Source: Methylocystis heyeri (GTDB taxonomy: Bacteria > Pseudomonadota > Alphaproteobacteria > Rhizobiales > Beijerinckiaceae). From it: a stretch of DNA of 64,000 bases. How positions within the stretch are numbered: the first letter of the stretch is position 1; every line of letters begins with the position of its first letter. The DNA is taken from the NCBI RefSeq assembly GCF_004802635.2, contig NZ_CP046052.1, positions 3,224,001 to 3,288,000 on the forward strand. The letters run 5' to 3'. A program made the position numbers and the translations under genes. The notes below the pieces were generated by a model that ran no database searches, was not told the origin of the DNA, and saw only the letters and a program-made list of their open reading frames with translations. This document shows, piece after piece, positions 20,515-28,910 of this stretch.

Positions 20515-20853
20515 CTATTTGTGCGCCCGCCGCCTGGCGTGGCGCTTTTTCACCTTTTCGATATCGGCCAGCATGGCGTGAAGAGCCGCAATCGCGGCGG
20601 CGTCCTCCGGGGCGAGGTCCGCGTCCCGGGGCAGATATTTCAGCAGCACCAGAAGCGCGTCGCCGATCCGGCCGAGCTGCTTGCCATAGCCGGCGACGTC
20701 CGAGAGCACATCGGCTTCGACCTCCGGCGCGCTCGATTGGCCGAGCGTGATGTTGACGAGGCCGTATTGCCCGCCGATCGGGTCGAATGCGAATCGCCAG
20801 GGATTGATGGTCTGGGCGACGTCCCCGGACAAGGGCAGCTTGAACATCGGCAT
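20515..20853 (-). CDS. Conserved hypothetical protein, 112 residues
   Basis: Starts MPMFKLPLSGDVAQTINPWR at 20853 with a strong ribosome site (AAGGAG, 7 nt upstream). Composition is that of a folded soluble protein with no signal peptide. A Gly/aromatic segment (FDPIGGQYGLVNITLGQSS) precedes a helical region (VEADVLSDVAGYGKQLGRIG) and a basic Lys/Arg tail (KVKKRHARRRAHK). I do not recognise the family. It is divergent from the L,D-transpeptidase gene with about 200 bp between the two starts. Confidence 0.7.
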   Translation of the reverse strand: MPMFKLPLSGDVAQTINPWRFAFDPIGGQYGLVNITLGQSSAPEVEADVLSDVAGYGKQLGRIGDALLVLLKYLPRDADLAPEDAAAIAALHAMLADIEKVKKRHARRRAHK

Positions 20854-21058
20854 GGGAAACTCCTTGCGGCAATAGCTTTGGAATGACGGCATCTTACGTC
20901 CTGCGGCGCAAAAATCGCCGGTCTTTCCCTTGAATCCGCTCGTTAATGGAGTTGACCTCCGGGTCAGCCCGGCCGAAAAAGACCGCCAACAGGCGAAGCG
21001 CCCGCCCGCGGCGCCCATCCCGCATCGGAAACCTAAGATCAGGTTCACGGATATCAGC

Positions 21059-22471
21059 ATGAGAAAAAACCGCGCGACGCAAAGGCCGCGGTCCCACGTC
21101 GCGCCGGGCCCCGTCGTTTGCGCCCTGGCCGGCGCCCTGACGCTCGGCCTCGCCAGCCCGCTTTGCGGGCAGGAAGCCTCGCCGGCCGTTCCCAAAGGCT
21201 CGCCTCCCATCGGCGCGGCGCCCCCTGCGCCAACCGCATCTCCGGCTCCGGCCGCGCCTTCGGCCCCGGCTGCGCCTCAGCCGGCGACGCCGGCTCCCGC
21301 GCCCGCCCCCGAGGCGGCGCAGACGACCGCGCCGGCGGAGCCCGTCAAGCCGAAGCCTAAACCCAAGCCGAAGCCAGCCCCGCCGCGCGAGACTGCGCTT
21401 TCCGACGATCCCACCCCGGTCCTGCAGCCCGAAACCTTCTTCACCACCTCCAAGGCTTCGGAGCGCTACGCCGCCATCGTCGACCAGGGCGGCTGGCCCA
21501 AGGTCGGAGTTGCCCTGCAGCCCGGCGCCAAGGGGCCTGCGGTGTCGGCGTTGCGCCGGCGCCTCGCCGCCGAGGACGACGCCGTCTCTGGTGCGAGCCC
21601 GGCATGGGACGCCGGCCTCACCGAGGCGGTGAAGCGGTTTCAGTTCCGCATGGGCCTGCGCCAGACCGGCGTCGTCGCCGGGGCGACCCTGCGCGCGCTC
21701 GACATTCCCGCAACGGTGCGCTTCCGCCAGCTCGCCTCCAGCGCGCAGCGGCTCGCCGGGGTCGATTTCCCTTTCGGCCAGCGCTATGTCGTCGTCAATA
21801 TTCCCTCGACCGCCGTGGACGCCGTGGAGAACGATCGCGTCGTCCATCGCTATACGGCGATCGTCGGCGACGTCGAGCATCATTCGCCCGAAGTCTCCGC
21901 GAAAATCGTCGCGGTGAACATCAATCCGACCTGGACGGTGCCGAGCTCGATCATCAAGAACGAGATCGCCCCCAAGATGCAGCGCGATCCCGGCTATCTG
22001 GCGCGGGCGAAAATCCGCGTGCTCGACAATCGCGGCGACGAGATCGATCCCCGCGCGGTGAACTGGAGCAGCGAAAAAGCGCTCAACTACACCCTGCGCC
22101 AGGACAGCGGCGCCGGCAATTCGCTGGGCTCGATCCGCATTTCGATGCCCAATCCCCATTCCGTCTATATGCACGACACGCCGACCAAGAATCTCTTCGC
22201 CAACGACTATCGCTTCCTGTCGCATGGCTGCGTGCGGGTCCAGGGCGTCTATGATCTCGCCGCCTGGCTGCTGCAGGACGCCCCCGGCCACTGGGACAAG
22301 GAGGCCATCATGTCGAAAATCGCCGCCGGCCAGCGCGAGGAGGTCAAGCTGAACCACGTCGTCCCGGTGATCTGGGTCTATATGACGGGCTGGGCTTCGT
22401 CCGACGGCACGGTGCATTTCCGCGACGACGTCTATGGCGTGGACGAGGTGGGCGGCGAGATATCGAGGTAG
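21059..22471 (+). CDS. L,D-transpeptidase with peptidoglycan-binding domain
   Basis: 470 residues from the ATG at 21059, chosen because [13 protein letters not shown] followed by a hydrophobic stretch ending SPLCG makes a signal peptide; a frame start at 20930 would bury it. A Pro/Ala-rich region (about 40-100) with a [10 protein letters not shown] run links to the wall. Then come a peptidoglycan-binding domain ([17 protein letters not shown]...[13 protein letters not shown], about 155-220) and the YkuD domain with HDTPTKNLF...[11 protein letters not shown] holding the catalytic Cys. Likely a periplasmic cross-linking enzyme of cell wall or outer-membrane attachment. Confidence 0.92.
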   Translation: MRKNRATQRPRSHVAPGPVVCALAGALTLGLASPLCGQEASPAVPKGSPPIGAAPPAPTASPAPAAPSAPAAPQPATPAPAPAPEAAQTTAPAEPVKPKPKPKPKPAPPRETALSDDPTPVLQPETFFTTSKASERYAAIVDQGGWPKVGVALQPGAKGPAVSALRRRLAAEDDAVSGASPAWDAGLTEAVKRFQFRMGLRQTGVVAGATLRALDIPATVRFRQLASSAQRLAGVDFPFGQRYVVVNIPSTAVDAVENDRVVHRYTAIVGDVEHHSPEVSAKIVAVNINPTWTVPSSIIKNEIAPKMQRDPGYLARAKIRVLDNRGDEIDPRAVNWSSEKALNYTLRQDSGAGNSLGSIRISMPNPHSVYMHDTPTKNLFANDYRFLSHGCVRVQGVYDLAAWLLQDAPGHWDKEAIMSKIAAGQREEVKLNHVVPVIWVYMTGWASSDGTVHFRDDVYGVDEVGGEISR

Positions 22472-22554
22472 GGACGAAGGCTCGCGCCCATATAGCCATG
22501 GGCGCCGGCAGCGGCTATACCTCCCCCGACTTCTATCTCGAACCCGGGCCTGCG

Positions 22555-23328
22555 ATGACACATCCCCATTCCGATCAAGACGACGCCACGCATTTCGGCT
22601 TCTCCGAAGTGCCGCTTTCGGAAAAGCAGGGGCTGGTCGACAATGTGTTCCACAAGGTCGCGCGCCGCTACGACATCATGAACGACCTGATGTCGGGCGG
22701 CATGCACCGGCTTTGGAAGGACGTCTTCGTCGGCAAGGTGAACACGCGGAGCCAGGCCGGCTTCCGCCATCTCGACGTTGCGGGCGGAACCGGCGACATC
22801 GCCTTCCGCGTCGCCCAGAAAGCCGGCTCCGACGCCAAGATCGTGGTGCTGGACATCAACGGCGACATGCTGGAGGTCGGCCGCGACCGGGCGCGCGAGC
22901 GCGGGCTCGACGACCGCGTCGAATTCGTCCAGGCCAACGCCGAGAGCCTGCCCTTCCCCGACAATCATTTCGACGCCTACACCATCGCCTTCGGCATCCG
23001 CAACGTGCCGCGGATTCAGGTCGGGCTGAACGAAGCCTTCCGCGTGCTGAAGCCCGGCGGCCGGTTCCTGTGCCTCGAATTTTCGCAGGTCGCGGTTCCG
23101 GGCCTCGACAAGATCTACGAGGCCTATTCCTTCAATGTCATCCCCGCGGTGGGCAAGCTCGTCGCCGGGGACGCCGAGCCCTATCGCTATCTGGTCGAAT
23201 CGATCCAGAAATTCCCGCGCGCCGACGATTTCGAAGGCATGATCCGCAAGGCGGGATTCCGCCGCACCGGCTTCGAGCGTCTGACCGGCGGCGTGGTGGC
23301 GATCCATTCGGGGTGGAAGCCCTATTAA
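22555..23328 (+). CDS. ubiE: UbiE: ubiquinone/menaquinone C-methyltransferase
   Basis: 257 residues from the ATG at 22555; 19 in-frame upstream codons are less likely. UbiE family signatures: [28 protein letters not shown] site [29 protein letters not shown] and the C-terminal motifs [11 protein letters not shown] and [14 protein letters not shown]. It methylates the benzoquinol ring in ubiquinone synthesis. The gene is followed by ubiB 130 bp later, the common alphaproteobacterial order. Confidence 0.96.
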   Translation: MTHPHSDQDDATHFGFSEVPLSEKQGLVDNVFHKVARRYDIMNDLMSGGMHRLWKDVFVGKVNTRSQAGFRHLDVAGGTGDIAFRVAQKAGSDAKIVVLDINGDMLEVGRDRARERGLDDRVEFVQANAESLPFPDNHFDAYTIAFGIRNVPRIQVGLNEAFRVLKPGGRFLCLEFSQVAVPGLDKIYEAYSFNVIPAVGKLVAGDAEPYRYLVESIQKFPRADDFEGMIRKAGFRRTGFERLTGGVVAIHSGWKPY

Positions 23329-23458
23329 TTCTGCGGTCTTCCGCTCGAACGGCGCGGCGCTCCGCGCCTTCAAAAAACCAGCGGAACATATCGCCCGCAG
23401 AACCGGCGAGACGGTTCTGCTGGATCATGTTCGATCAATATAGAAACGGCGGTTCCTC

Positions 23459-25024
23459 GTGTTTTTCGGCCTGGGGCATTTTCTGCGTTTGGCGCGCGCC
23501 GGATATATTCTGGCGCGCGAAGGCGTCTTCGCCGGTCTCGATCCCGCCCTGCTGCCGCCGGCGGCGGGACTGCCGGTGCGGCTGGCCAATCTCATCGCGC
23601 GCAAGGACGTCGGCGGCGGCGCAACGGCCCTGGTGCGGGCTTTCGCGCAGATCGGCCCGTCCTACGTCAAGCTCGGCCAGTTTCTCGCCACCCGCCCGGA
23701 TATTGTCGGCGGCGAAATCGCCAATGCGCTCACCGCGCTGCAGGATCGCATGCAGCCGTTCGGCCGCGAGGCCGCGGTCGCCATCATCGAAAAATCGCTG
23801 GGCCGGCCGATCGACCAGCTCTTCGTCAGCCTCGGCGAGCCCGTCGCCGCAGCTTCCGTGGCGCAGGTCCATATGGCCATTGCGCGCTACCCGGATGGCG
23901 AGCGCAAAGTGGCGGTCAAGGTTCTGCGCCCCGGCGTCGAGGCGCATTTCGCCAGAGACCTCGCCGACATGTATCTCGTCGCCCGGCTTGCGGAGCGATA
24001 TTCCTCGGAAGGGCGCCGGCTGCGCGCGGTCGAGGTGGTCGACACGCTGGCTCGCACGGTGAAGCTGGAGACAGATTTCCGCCTCGAGGCGGCGGCGGCT
24101 TCCGAATTCCGCGACAATGTGGCGAACGATCCCGATTTCCACGCCCCCCATGTGGATTGGGACCGCACCGCCAAGGATGTGCTGACGCTGGAATGGATCG
24201 AGGGCGCGCCGCTTTCCGATCTCGCCCGCGTCGCGGCGGAAGGCCATGATCTGAAGGAGCTCGGACGCACGGTCCTGCAGTCCTTTTTGCGCCACGCCAT
24301 GCGCGACGGGTTTTTCCACGCCGACATGCATCAGGGAAACCTGTTCGTCGACAAGGAAGGCCGCATCGTCGCGATCGATTTCGGCATCATGGGCCGGCTG
24401 GGCCTCAAGGAACGGCGCTTTCTCGCCGAAATTCTCTACGGCTTCATCACCCGCGACTACCGCCGCGTCGCCGAGGTTCATTTCGAGGCCGGATATGTGC
24501 CGCCGATCCATTCGGTGGAGGAGTTCTCCCAGGCGCTGCGCGCCATCGGCGAGCCGCTGCACACCGTCAACGCCTCCGACATTTCGATGGCGCGGCTGCT
24601 GACGCTGCTTTTCGAGGTGACGGCGCTGTTCGACATGCGCACCCGCACCGAGCTGGTGCTGCTGCAAAAGACCATGGTGGTCGCAGAGGGCGTCGCCCGC
24701 ACGCTGGACCCCAAGCTCAATATCTGGAAGACCTCCGACCCGGTAGTGCGCGACTGGATCGAGAGCAATCTCGGCCCCATGGCCAAGGTCGAGGACGCCG
24801 GAAAAAGCGCGGTGGAGACAGTCAAGCTCGCAACCCGCCTGCCCAAGGTGCTTCACGACGCCGAGACCGCGCTGGCGCATCTTTCCAATCAGGCGGCGCG
24901 GGGCGTCGAGCTCTCGGCCCACTCGCTCGAGGAGCTGTCGCGCCAGCGCCACGCGGCTGTGAACCGGTTCCTGTTCTGGATCGCGGCTATCGTCTTCACA
25001 GCGGTCTGGTTATTGAAGCGATAG
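23459..25024 (+). CDS. ubiB: UbiB: atypical kinase/ATPase for ubiquinone synthesis
   Basis: 521 residues with a GTG start at 23459. ABC1/ADCK/UbiB features: KLGQFLATRPDIVGGEIANAL near the N-terminus (the KxGQ motif), A-rich loop PVAAASVAQVHMA, VAVKVLRPGV, FFHADMHQGNLFV and VAIDFGIMGRLG for the metal site. A C-terminal hydrophobic helix (residues about 498-516, FLFWIAAIVFTAVWLL) anchors it to the membrane. It supports late steps of ubiquinone formation together with UbiE. Confidence 0.95.
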   Translation: MFFGLGHFLRLARAGYILAREGVFAGLDPALLPPAAGLPVRLANLIARKDVGGGATALVRAFAQIGPSYVKLGQFLATRPDIVGGEIANALTALQDRMQPFGREAAVAIIEKSLGRPIDQLFVSLGEPVAAASVAQVHMAIARYPDGERKVAVKVLRPGVEAHFARDLADMYLVARLAERYSSEGRRLRAVEVVDTLARTVKLETDFRLEAAAASEFRDNVANDPDFHAPHVDWDRTAKDVLTLEWIEGAPLSDLARVAAEGHDLKELGRTVLQSFLRHAMRDGFFHADMHQGNLFVDKEGRIVAIDFGIMGRLGLKERRFLAEILYGFITRDYRRVAEVHFEAGYVPPIHSVEEFSQALRAIGEPLHTVNASDISMARLLTLLFEVTALFDMRTRTELVLLQKTMVVAEGVARTLDPKLNIWKTSDPVVRDWIESNLGPMAKVEDAGKSAVETVKLATRLPKVLHDAETALAHLSNQAARGVELSAHSLEELSRQRHAAVNRFLFWIAAIVFTAVWLLKR

Positions 25025-25064
25025 GCGAGGGATCTCCGCCACCACGGCGCGCGTAATACAATCA

Positions 25065-25169
25065 CGTCATTGCGAGCGCAGCGAAGCAATCCAGAACCAC
25101 GCCAGCGCCATTATTACTTTGACTTTGCATAGATTGTTGCTGGATTGCTTCGCTGCGCTCGCAATGACG
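25065..25169. repeat. Perfect 30-bp inverted repeat (REP-like), bidirectional
   Basis: Left arm 25065-25094 begins CGTCATTGCGAGCGCAGCGA; the right arm 25140-25169 ends CGCTGCGCTCGCAATGACG. The arms are exact reverse complements over 30 bp with a 45-bp AT-rich spacer. It lies between the convergent ubiB and FKBP genes, where it could stop transcription from both sides. Related but imperfect copies occur at 7446 and 17060. Confidence 0.8.
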
Positions 25170-25196
25170 CCTTCCAGCGACAACTGATGACAATAG

Positions 25197-25652
25197 TTAC
25201 TGCACGCCCAGGAGCTCGACGTCGAAGATCAGCGTGGCGTTGGGCGGGATGACGCCGCCGGCGCCGCGCGCGCCATAGCCGAGATCCGGCGGAATGATCA
25301 GCGTGCGCTTGCCGCCGACCTTCATGGTCTCGACGCCCTCGTCCCAGCCGGCGATGACCTGGCCGCGCCCCAGCGTGAACTCGAAAGGCTGGCCGCGATC
25401 GAGCGAGCTGTCGAATTTCTTGCCCTTGGCGCCGTTGGCATAGAGCCAGCCGGTATAATGCATCTTGCAGAGCTGGCCGGGCCTCGGCTGCTCGCCGGTT
25501 CCTTCCTTGGTGTCGATGATCTTGAGCCCGCTGACGGTGACGGTCGCCTTGCTCTCGTCGATCGGCGAAGCGGCCTTGGCGCCGAGCGCCACGCCGGCCA
25601 CGGCCGCTAGAATCGCGGAGCCAAAAACCCGCGCGCGTGAACTGGCTTTCAT
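25197..25652 (-). CDS. Exported FKBP-type peptidyl-prolyl isomerase
   Basis: 151 residues from the ATG at 25652, with GGGAG upstream. Signal peptide (MKASSRARVFGSAILAAVAGVALGAKAA), then one complete FKBP domain: MHYTGWLYANGAKGKKFDSSLDRGQPFEF, GQVIAGWDEGVETMKVGGKRTLIIPPDLGYG and PPNATLIFDVELL. The substrate-pocket residues (Y, F, D, W, Y) are present. It acts on folding of periplasmic proteins. Confidence 0.93.
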   Translation of the reverse strand: MKASSRARVFGSAILAAVAGVALGAKAASPIDESKATVTVSGLKIIDTKEGTGEQPRPGQLCKMHYTGWLYANGAKGKKFDSSLDRGQPFEFTLGRGQVIAGWDEGVETMKVGGKRTLIIPPDLGYGARGAGGVIPPNATLIFDVELLGVQ

Positions 25653-25785
25653 TCTGTTGCTCCCTGTCAGGTTTTCGACCGGCGCGCGTTCGGCCCCTTC
25701 AGTGTCGAACGCGCTCGAAAAGTCCATGTGATTTAGAGCGCGCTCGGCTTAAGCTGAGCCGAATGCGCTCCAAATATCCTTGATT

Positions 25786-25834
25786 AAGCGTGTTCTTTTC
25801 CAAAAACCGCTTCGCACTTTTTGGGAACACGCTT
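25786..25834 (-). terminator. Hairpin at the stop codon of the PfkB kinase
   Basis: Arms AAGCGTGTTC (25786-25795) and GAACACGCTT (25825-25834) enclose CCAAAAA...TTTTTGG, making a long interrupted stem. The outer arm shares its last base with the stop codon of the kinase gene. A neighbouring palindrome (GCGCTCGGCTTAAGCTGAGC at about 25740-25760) adds a second hairpin. Probably acts as terminator; the type is similar to other intergenic repeats in this window. Confidence 0.5.
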
Positions 25835-26835
25835 TAGCCGAGCAGCCCGTTGTCGCGGGCGAGCTGCGCGAGGTCCTTCAGCGGCCGCGCGCCATAGTGG
25901 GAGATGATCTCCGCCGCCGCCAGCGCGCCGAGCGCGGCGCTTCTCGCATGGGACATATCCCTTGTATAGCCGGCGAGGAAGCCGGCGGCGAAGAGATCGC
26001 CTGCGCCGGTGGTGTCGACCACTTCCTCGACCGGGAAAGCCGGAGCCGAAACCACGCTCGCTCCCTGCGCCACCACGACGCCCTGCGCCGAGCGGGTCAC
26101 GACGCCGAGCAGGTCTTTCTCGGCCTGCAGCGCTTTCAGCGCGGTGTCGAAATCCGCGGTCTGGTAGAGCGAATGCAGCTCGCTTTCATTGGCGAACACG
26201 ATATCGACCACGTGGTCGCGGATGAGGCCGAGAAACTCGTCGCGGTAGCGATCGACGCAAAAGGCGTCGGAGAGGCTGAGCGCCACCTTGCGGCCATGGG
26301 CGCGGCTGATCTTCGCCGCCTCGAGAAAGGCGGCCTTGGCGCCCGGCGGATCCCAGAGATAGCCCTCCATGTAGAGAACCTTGGCTTTGGCCGCGAGATT
26401 TTCGTCGATGTCCTGCGGCCCGAGCGCCTGACAGGCGCCGAGGAAAGTGTTCATCGTCCTCTGGCCGTCGGGCGTGACGAAGATCAGGCAGCGCGCGGTG
26501 GCGGCGCCGTCGGCCGCGAAAGGCGTATCGAAGCTCACGCCCGCCTTGCGGATGTCATGGGCGAATTCGCGGCCGGCTTCGTCGTCCTTGACCTTGCCGA
26601 CGAAGGCGGTGCGGGCGCCGAGGCTGGCGAGGCCCGCCATCGTGTTGGCGGCGGAGCCTCCCGAGGCGATCGTGGTCGGGCCCATGGCGGCGTAGAGCTC
26701 GGCGGCCCGGGCCTCGTCGACCAGTTGCATGGCGCCCTTGTGCAGCCCCGCCCGCACCAGCGCGTCGTCCTGAGCGGGAGAAAGGGTGTCGACAATGGCG
26801 TTTCCGATGCCGAGCACGTCGATTGTTTCAGCCAT
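25834..26835 (-). CDS. PfkB-family carbohydrate/adenosine kinase
   Basis: 333 residues from the ATG at 26835; the TTG two codons upstream is possible. PfkB signatures: GGSAANTMAGLASLGARTAFVGKVKDD near residues 60-85, and the C-terminal catalytic motif EEVVDTTGAGDLFAAGFLAGY with the general-base Asp. The N-terminal sequence (DVLGIGNAIVDTL) resembles adenosine kinase-like proteins of alphaproteobacteria. The substrate (adenosine, ribose or another sugar) is not certain. Confidence 0.88.
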   Translation of the reverse strand: MAETIDVLGIGNAIVDTLSPAQDDALVRAGLHKGAMQLVDEARAAELYAAMGPTTIASGGSAANTMAGLASLGARTAFVGKVKDDEAGREFAHDIRKAGVSFDTPFAADGAATARCLIFVTPDGQRTMNTFLGACQALGPQDIDENLAAKAKVLYMEGYLWDPPGAKAAFLEAAKISRAHGRKVALSLSDAFCVDRYRDEFLGLIRDHVVDIVFANESELHSLYQTADFDTALKALQAEKDLLGVVTRSAQGVVVAQGASVVSAPAFPVEEVVDTTGAGDLFAAGFLAGYTRDMSHARSAALGALAAAEIISHYGARPLKDLAQLARDNGLLG

Positions 26836-26995
26836 GAGCAAGTTTCCGCGAATGGAATGGAGCCGGCGGAAGTGCGCCAGAGCGCGGGGCCGGGCGTTGA
26901 GGGAACTTTTTAATTGCGTGCGATTTCCGGTCGCTCGAACGACGCCGCGCGGGCGGAAAGCGCGCCGGTTACTACCACCGCGGCGCGCAAATAAA

Positions 26996-27021
26996 CAGGG
27001 GCGCCCCGAGAGCGCCCCCTG
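26996..27021 (-). terminator. Rho-independent terminator of the outer-membrane protein gene
   Basis: Read on the minus strand, CAGGGGGCGC TCTCGG GGCGCCCCTG forms a 10-bp stem followed by TTTATTT, 30 bp after the stop at 27052. A clear intrinsic terminator, typical of a strongly expressed gene. Confidence 0.85.
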
Positions 27022-27051
27022 TCCAGAACATTGATTGCTGCGATCGCCCGA

Positions 27052-27960
27052 TCAGTCGGCGACGAGACGGAAGCCGAGACGCACTTCCTGCGAGATGAGG
27101 TCCTTGGTGCCGCCGCCGGCGCCCGTGATCGAGTTGGGGAAGCTGGTGTAGCTGCCGGCGTCGAGCAGGCGGTAATGCACGTCGATCTTCAGATTCTGGG
27201 AGATATCGTAGCTCACGCCCGCCATGACGTTCCAGGCGAATTTCCAGGATTTCTTCTGCAGATAGTTGGCGTGCGAGTTCGTGGTTCCCCAGGCAAAGCC
27301 GTAGGGCGGGATGCCGCCTTTCCAGATCCACGGCACGCCATTTTGACCGAGATCGGCTGACCAGACTGCGCCGGTCGCGGAATTATACCAGACGTCGCTG
27401 CCGCTCATCTGCAGATAGGACAGGCCGAGGCCGGCGCCGATATAGGGCGTCAATCCCCACCAATTGCCGAGATCGACATAGGCGTTGGCGAGGAAAGAGG
27501 TGCGATTGAGATCGGCCTTCAGCAAGGGCGTGCAGGTTTGGCTAGGACTATAGGCATACCCCAACGGCAGGCTGGTGGTCTGGTCAACCACCACATTGCC
27601 ATAGGGACACCATGTCTGCGCCCCGGTTCTCTGGGGCTGGAACACGCCCCGGTCGATGGTGAAATCGGTGCGGAGCCAGTTGTTGTATTGATAGCCGGCG
27701 CCCACGCCGCCCGTGACCGCGCCGGTGCGGCCGATCGAATTCGCAAAATCCGCGAACACCGCGGGAAGGGCCATGTTGGAATAGCCGACGTCGCCGCGCA
27801 GATACCAGCCCGAACCGAATTCCAGCGGCTGCTGATTGACCGGTTCCGGCGCCGGCTCCGAGAGGAAGGGCATGTCCGCGGCCATCGCGGCCGGAGCGAC
27901 GAACGCGCCGAGAAGCGCCGCCAGTGCGGTCATGCGGGCGCGGAGAATCTTCAAAGCCAT
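27052..27960 (-). CDS. Outer-membrane beta-barrel protein (Omp25/RopB-like)
   Basis: 302 residues from the ATG at 27960. Signal peptide MALKILRARMTALAALLGAFVAPAAMAAD. The remainder alternates short amphipathic strands: GSGWYLRGDVGYSNMAL, GGVGAGYQYNNWLRTDFTI, TPYIGAGLGLSYLQMSGSD, and the last strand RLGFRLVAD, ending as outer-membrane barrels do except for the final Asp. This is the pattern of alphaproteobacterial eight-stranded surface proteins. The two Cys residues about 25 apart in an extracellular loop (TWCPYG and QTCTP) might form a disulfide. Monocistronic with a strong terminator. Confidence 0.85.
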   Translation of the reverse strand: MALKILRARMTALAALLGAFVAPAAMAADMPFLSEPAPEPVNQQPLEFGSGWYLRGDVGYSNMALPAVFADFANSIGRTGAVTGGVGAGYQYNNWLRTDFTIDRGVFQPQRTGAQTWCPYGNVVVDQTTSLPLGYAYSPSQTCTPLLKADLNRTSFLANAYVDLGNWWGLTPYIGAGLGLSYLQMSGSDVWYNSATGAVWSADLGQNGVPWIWKGGIPPYGFAWGTTNSHANYLQKKSWKFAWNVMAGVSYDISQNLKIDVHYRLLDAGSYTSFPNSITGAGGGTKDLISQEVRLGFRLVAD

Positions 27961-28185
27961 TTGCTCTCGTCCTTGCTTCGCGCCGGTCGGGCCGTTCCGC
28001 TCCCGACGCGTCAATGAAGCAAAGATGAGCGATTATACTTAATGTCGGCTTAATTCGCCGGAATGGTTTCCGAATTCTTGCGCCGGAAGATCAAAATTTT
28101 AACCCGAAATCGGGCCGCCACGGCGCGCGAGAAGACCGTGCGCGCCAAACGGGAGCGCATCGGCATGCGCTCCCCAAAGGCCGAA

Positions 28186-28722
28186 TCAGTGAATCAGCGT
28201 CGCCATGATGAAATAGATGATGATCACGATCGCGACCGCGAAGGCGAAAGCCGGAATGGTCCGGATCGCCGCATGGCGATAGATCCAGGCGAAGGCGAAC
28301 ACGTTCCAGATCGCGATCGGGAACAGAAGAAAGCCCACCAGCCGCTGGGTCGGCAGGGGCGGCGGCAGCGCCACCGCGAACAGGAAATGCAGCAGGATGG
28401 AGGAGATCGCGATCGCGACTCCCGTGGCCGCGAGCGCGGTCACCGTCTGGACGATCAGCTCGCGGCGCTTGTAGGAGACGAGCGCGCCCGCGGTGAGGCC
28501 GCCGACCAGCGCGGCGGAGCCGATGCCGAAGCCGAGCGATCCGATGACGCCGTGATCGTGCACGGAATGAACCAGCGCCTGGGCGACCACATAGGCCAAG
28601 AGAAAGCCGCCCATGAGCGGGACGCTGGCCGGCAGCTTCTTCTGCCCGCCCTCGAGCGCGATGATGTCGTACAGAGCTTTGGGCGTGGACTCCGCCCAGC
28701 TCCCGGGTAGCTTGATCGCCAT
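28186..28722 (-). CDS. Integral membrane protein, function unknown
   Basis: 178 residues starting MAIKLPGSWAESTPKALYDI. Five hydrophobic segments can be seen (about 37-55, 62-85, 95-118, 125-150, 155-178, the last ending IIIYFIMATLIH). It looks like a member of the Yip1-like/small permease class, but I cannot name the family. The gene lies 188 bp downstream of the glycosyltransferase on the same strand. Confidence 0.75.
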   Translation of the reverse strand: MAIKLPGSWAESTPKALYDIIALEGGQKKLPASVPLMGGFLLAYVVAQALVHSVHDHGVIGSLGFGIGSAALVGGLTAGALVSYKRRELIVQTVTALAATGVAIAISSILLHFLFAVALPPPLPTQRLVGFLLFPIAIWNVFAFAWIYRHAAIRTIPAFAFAVAIVIIIYFIMATLIH

Positions 28723-28910
28723 GAAGACTAACCTGACAGGTTGAGGCCTCCCTCCCGCCGGCCTTGCCGAAAAGGGACGAAAAACCGTTGACAAAAGGCC
28801 GCTTCAAGCGCGCAGGAACCCGCCTGGCTGCAGCCTGCGCGGCTTCCATACCATGGTTTTTCTTTGCGCGAAAAGCGCCGGGGCCGATCCATTTTCGCGC
28901 CGTGGCGGCG

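Noticed and set aside
20894-22561. 555-codon minus-strand frame opposite the second L,D-transpeptidase
   Set aside because: Antisense shadow without domain similarity; the plus-strand YkuD protein has signal peptide and catalytic motif.
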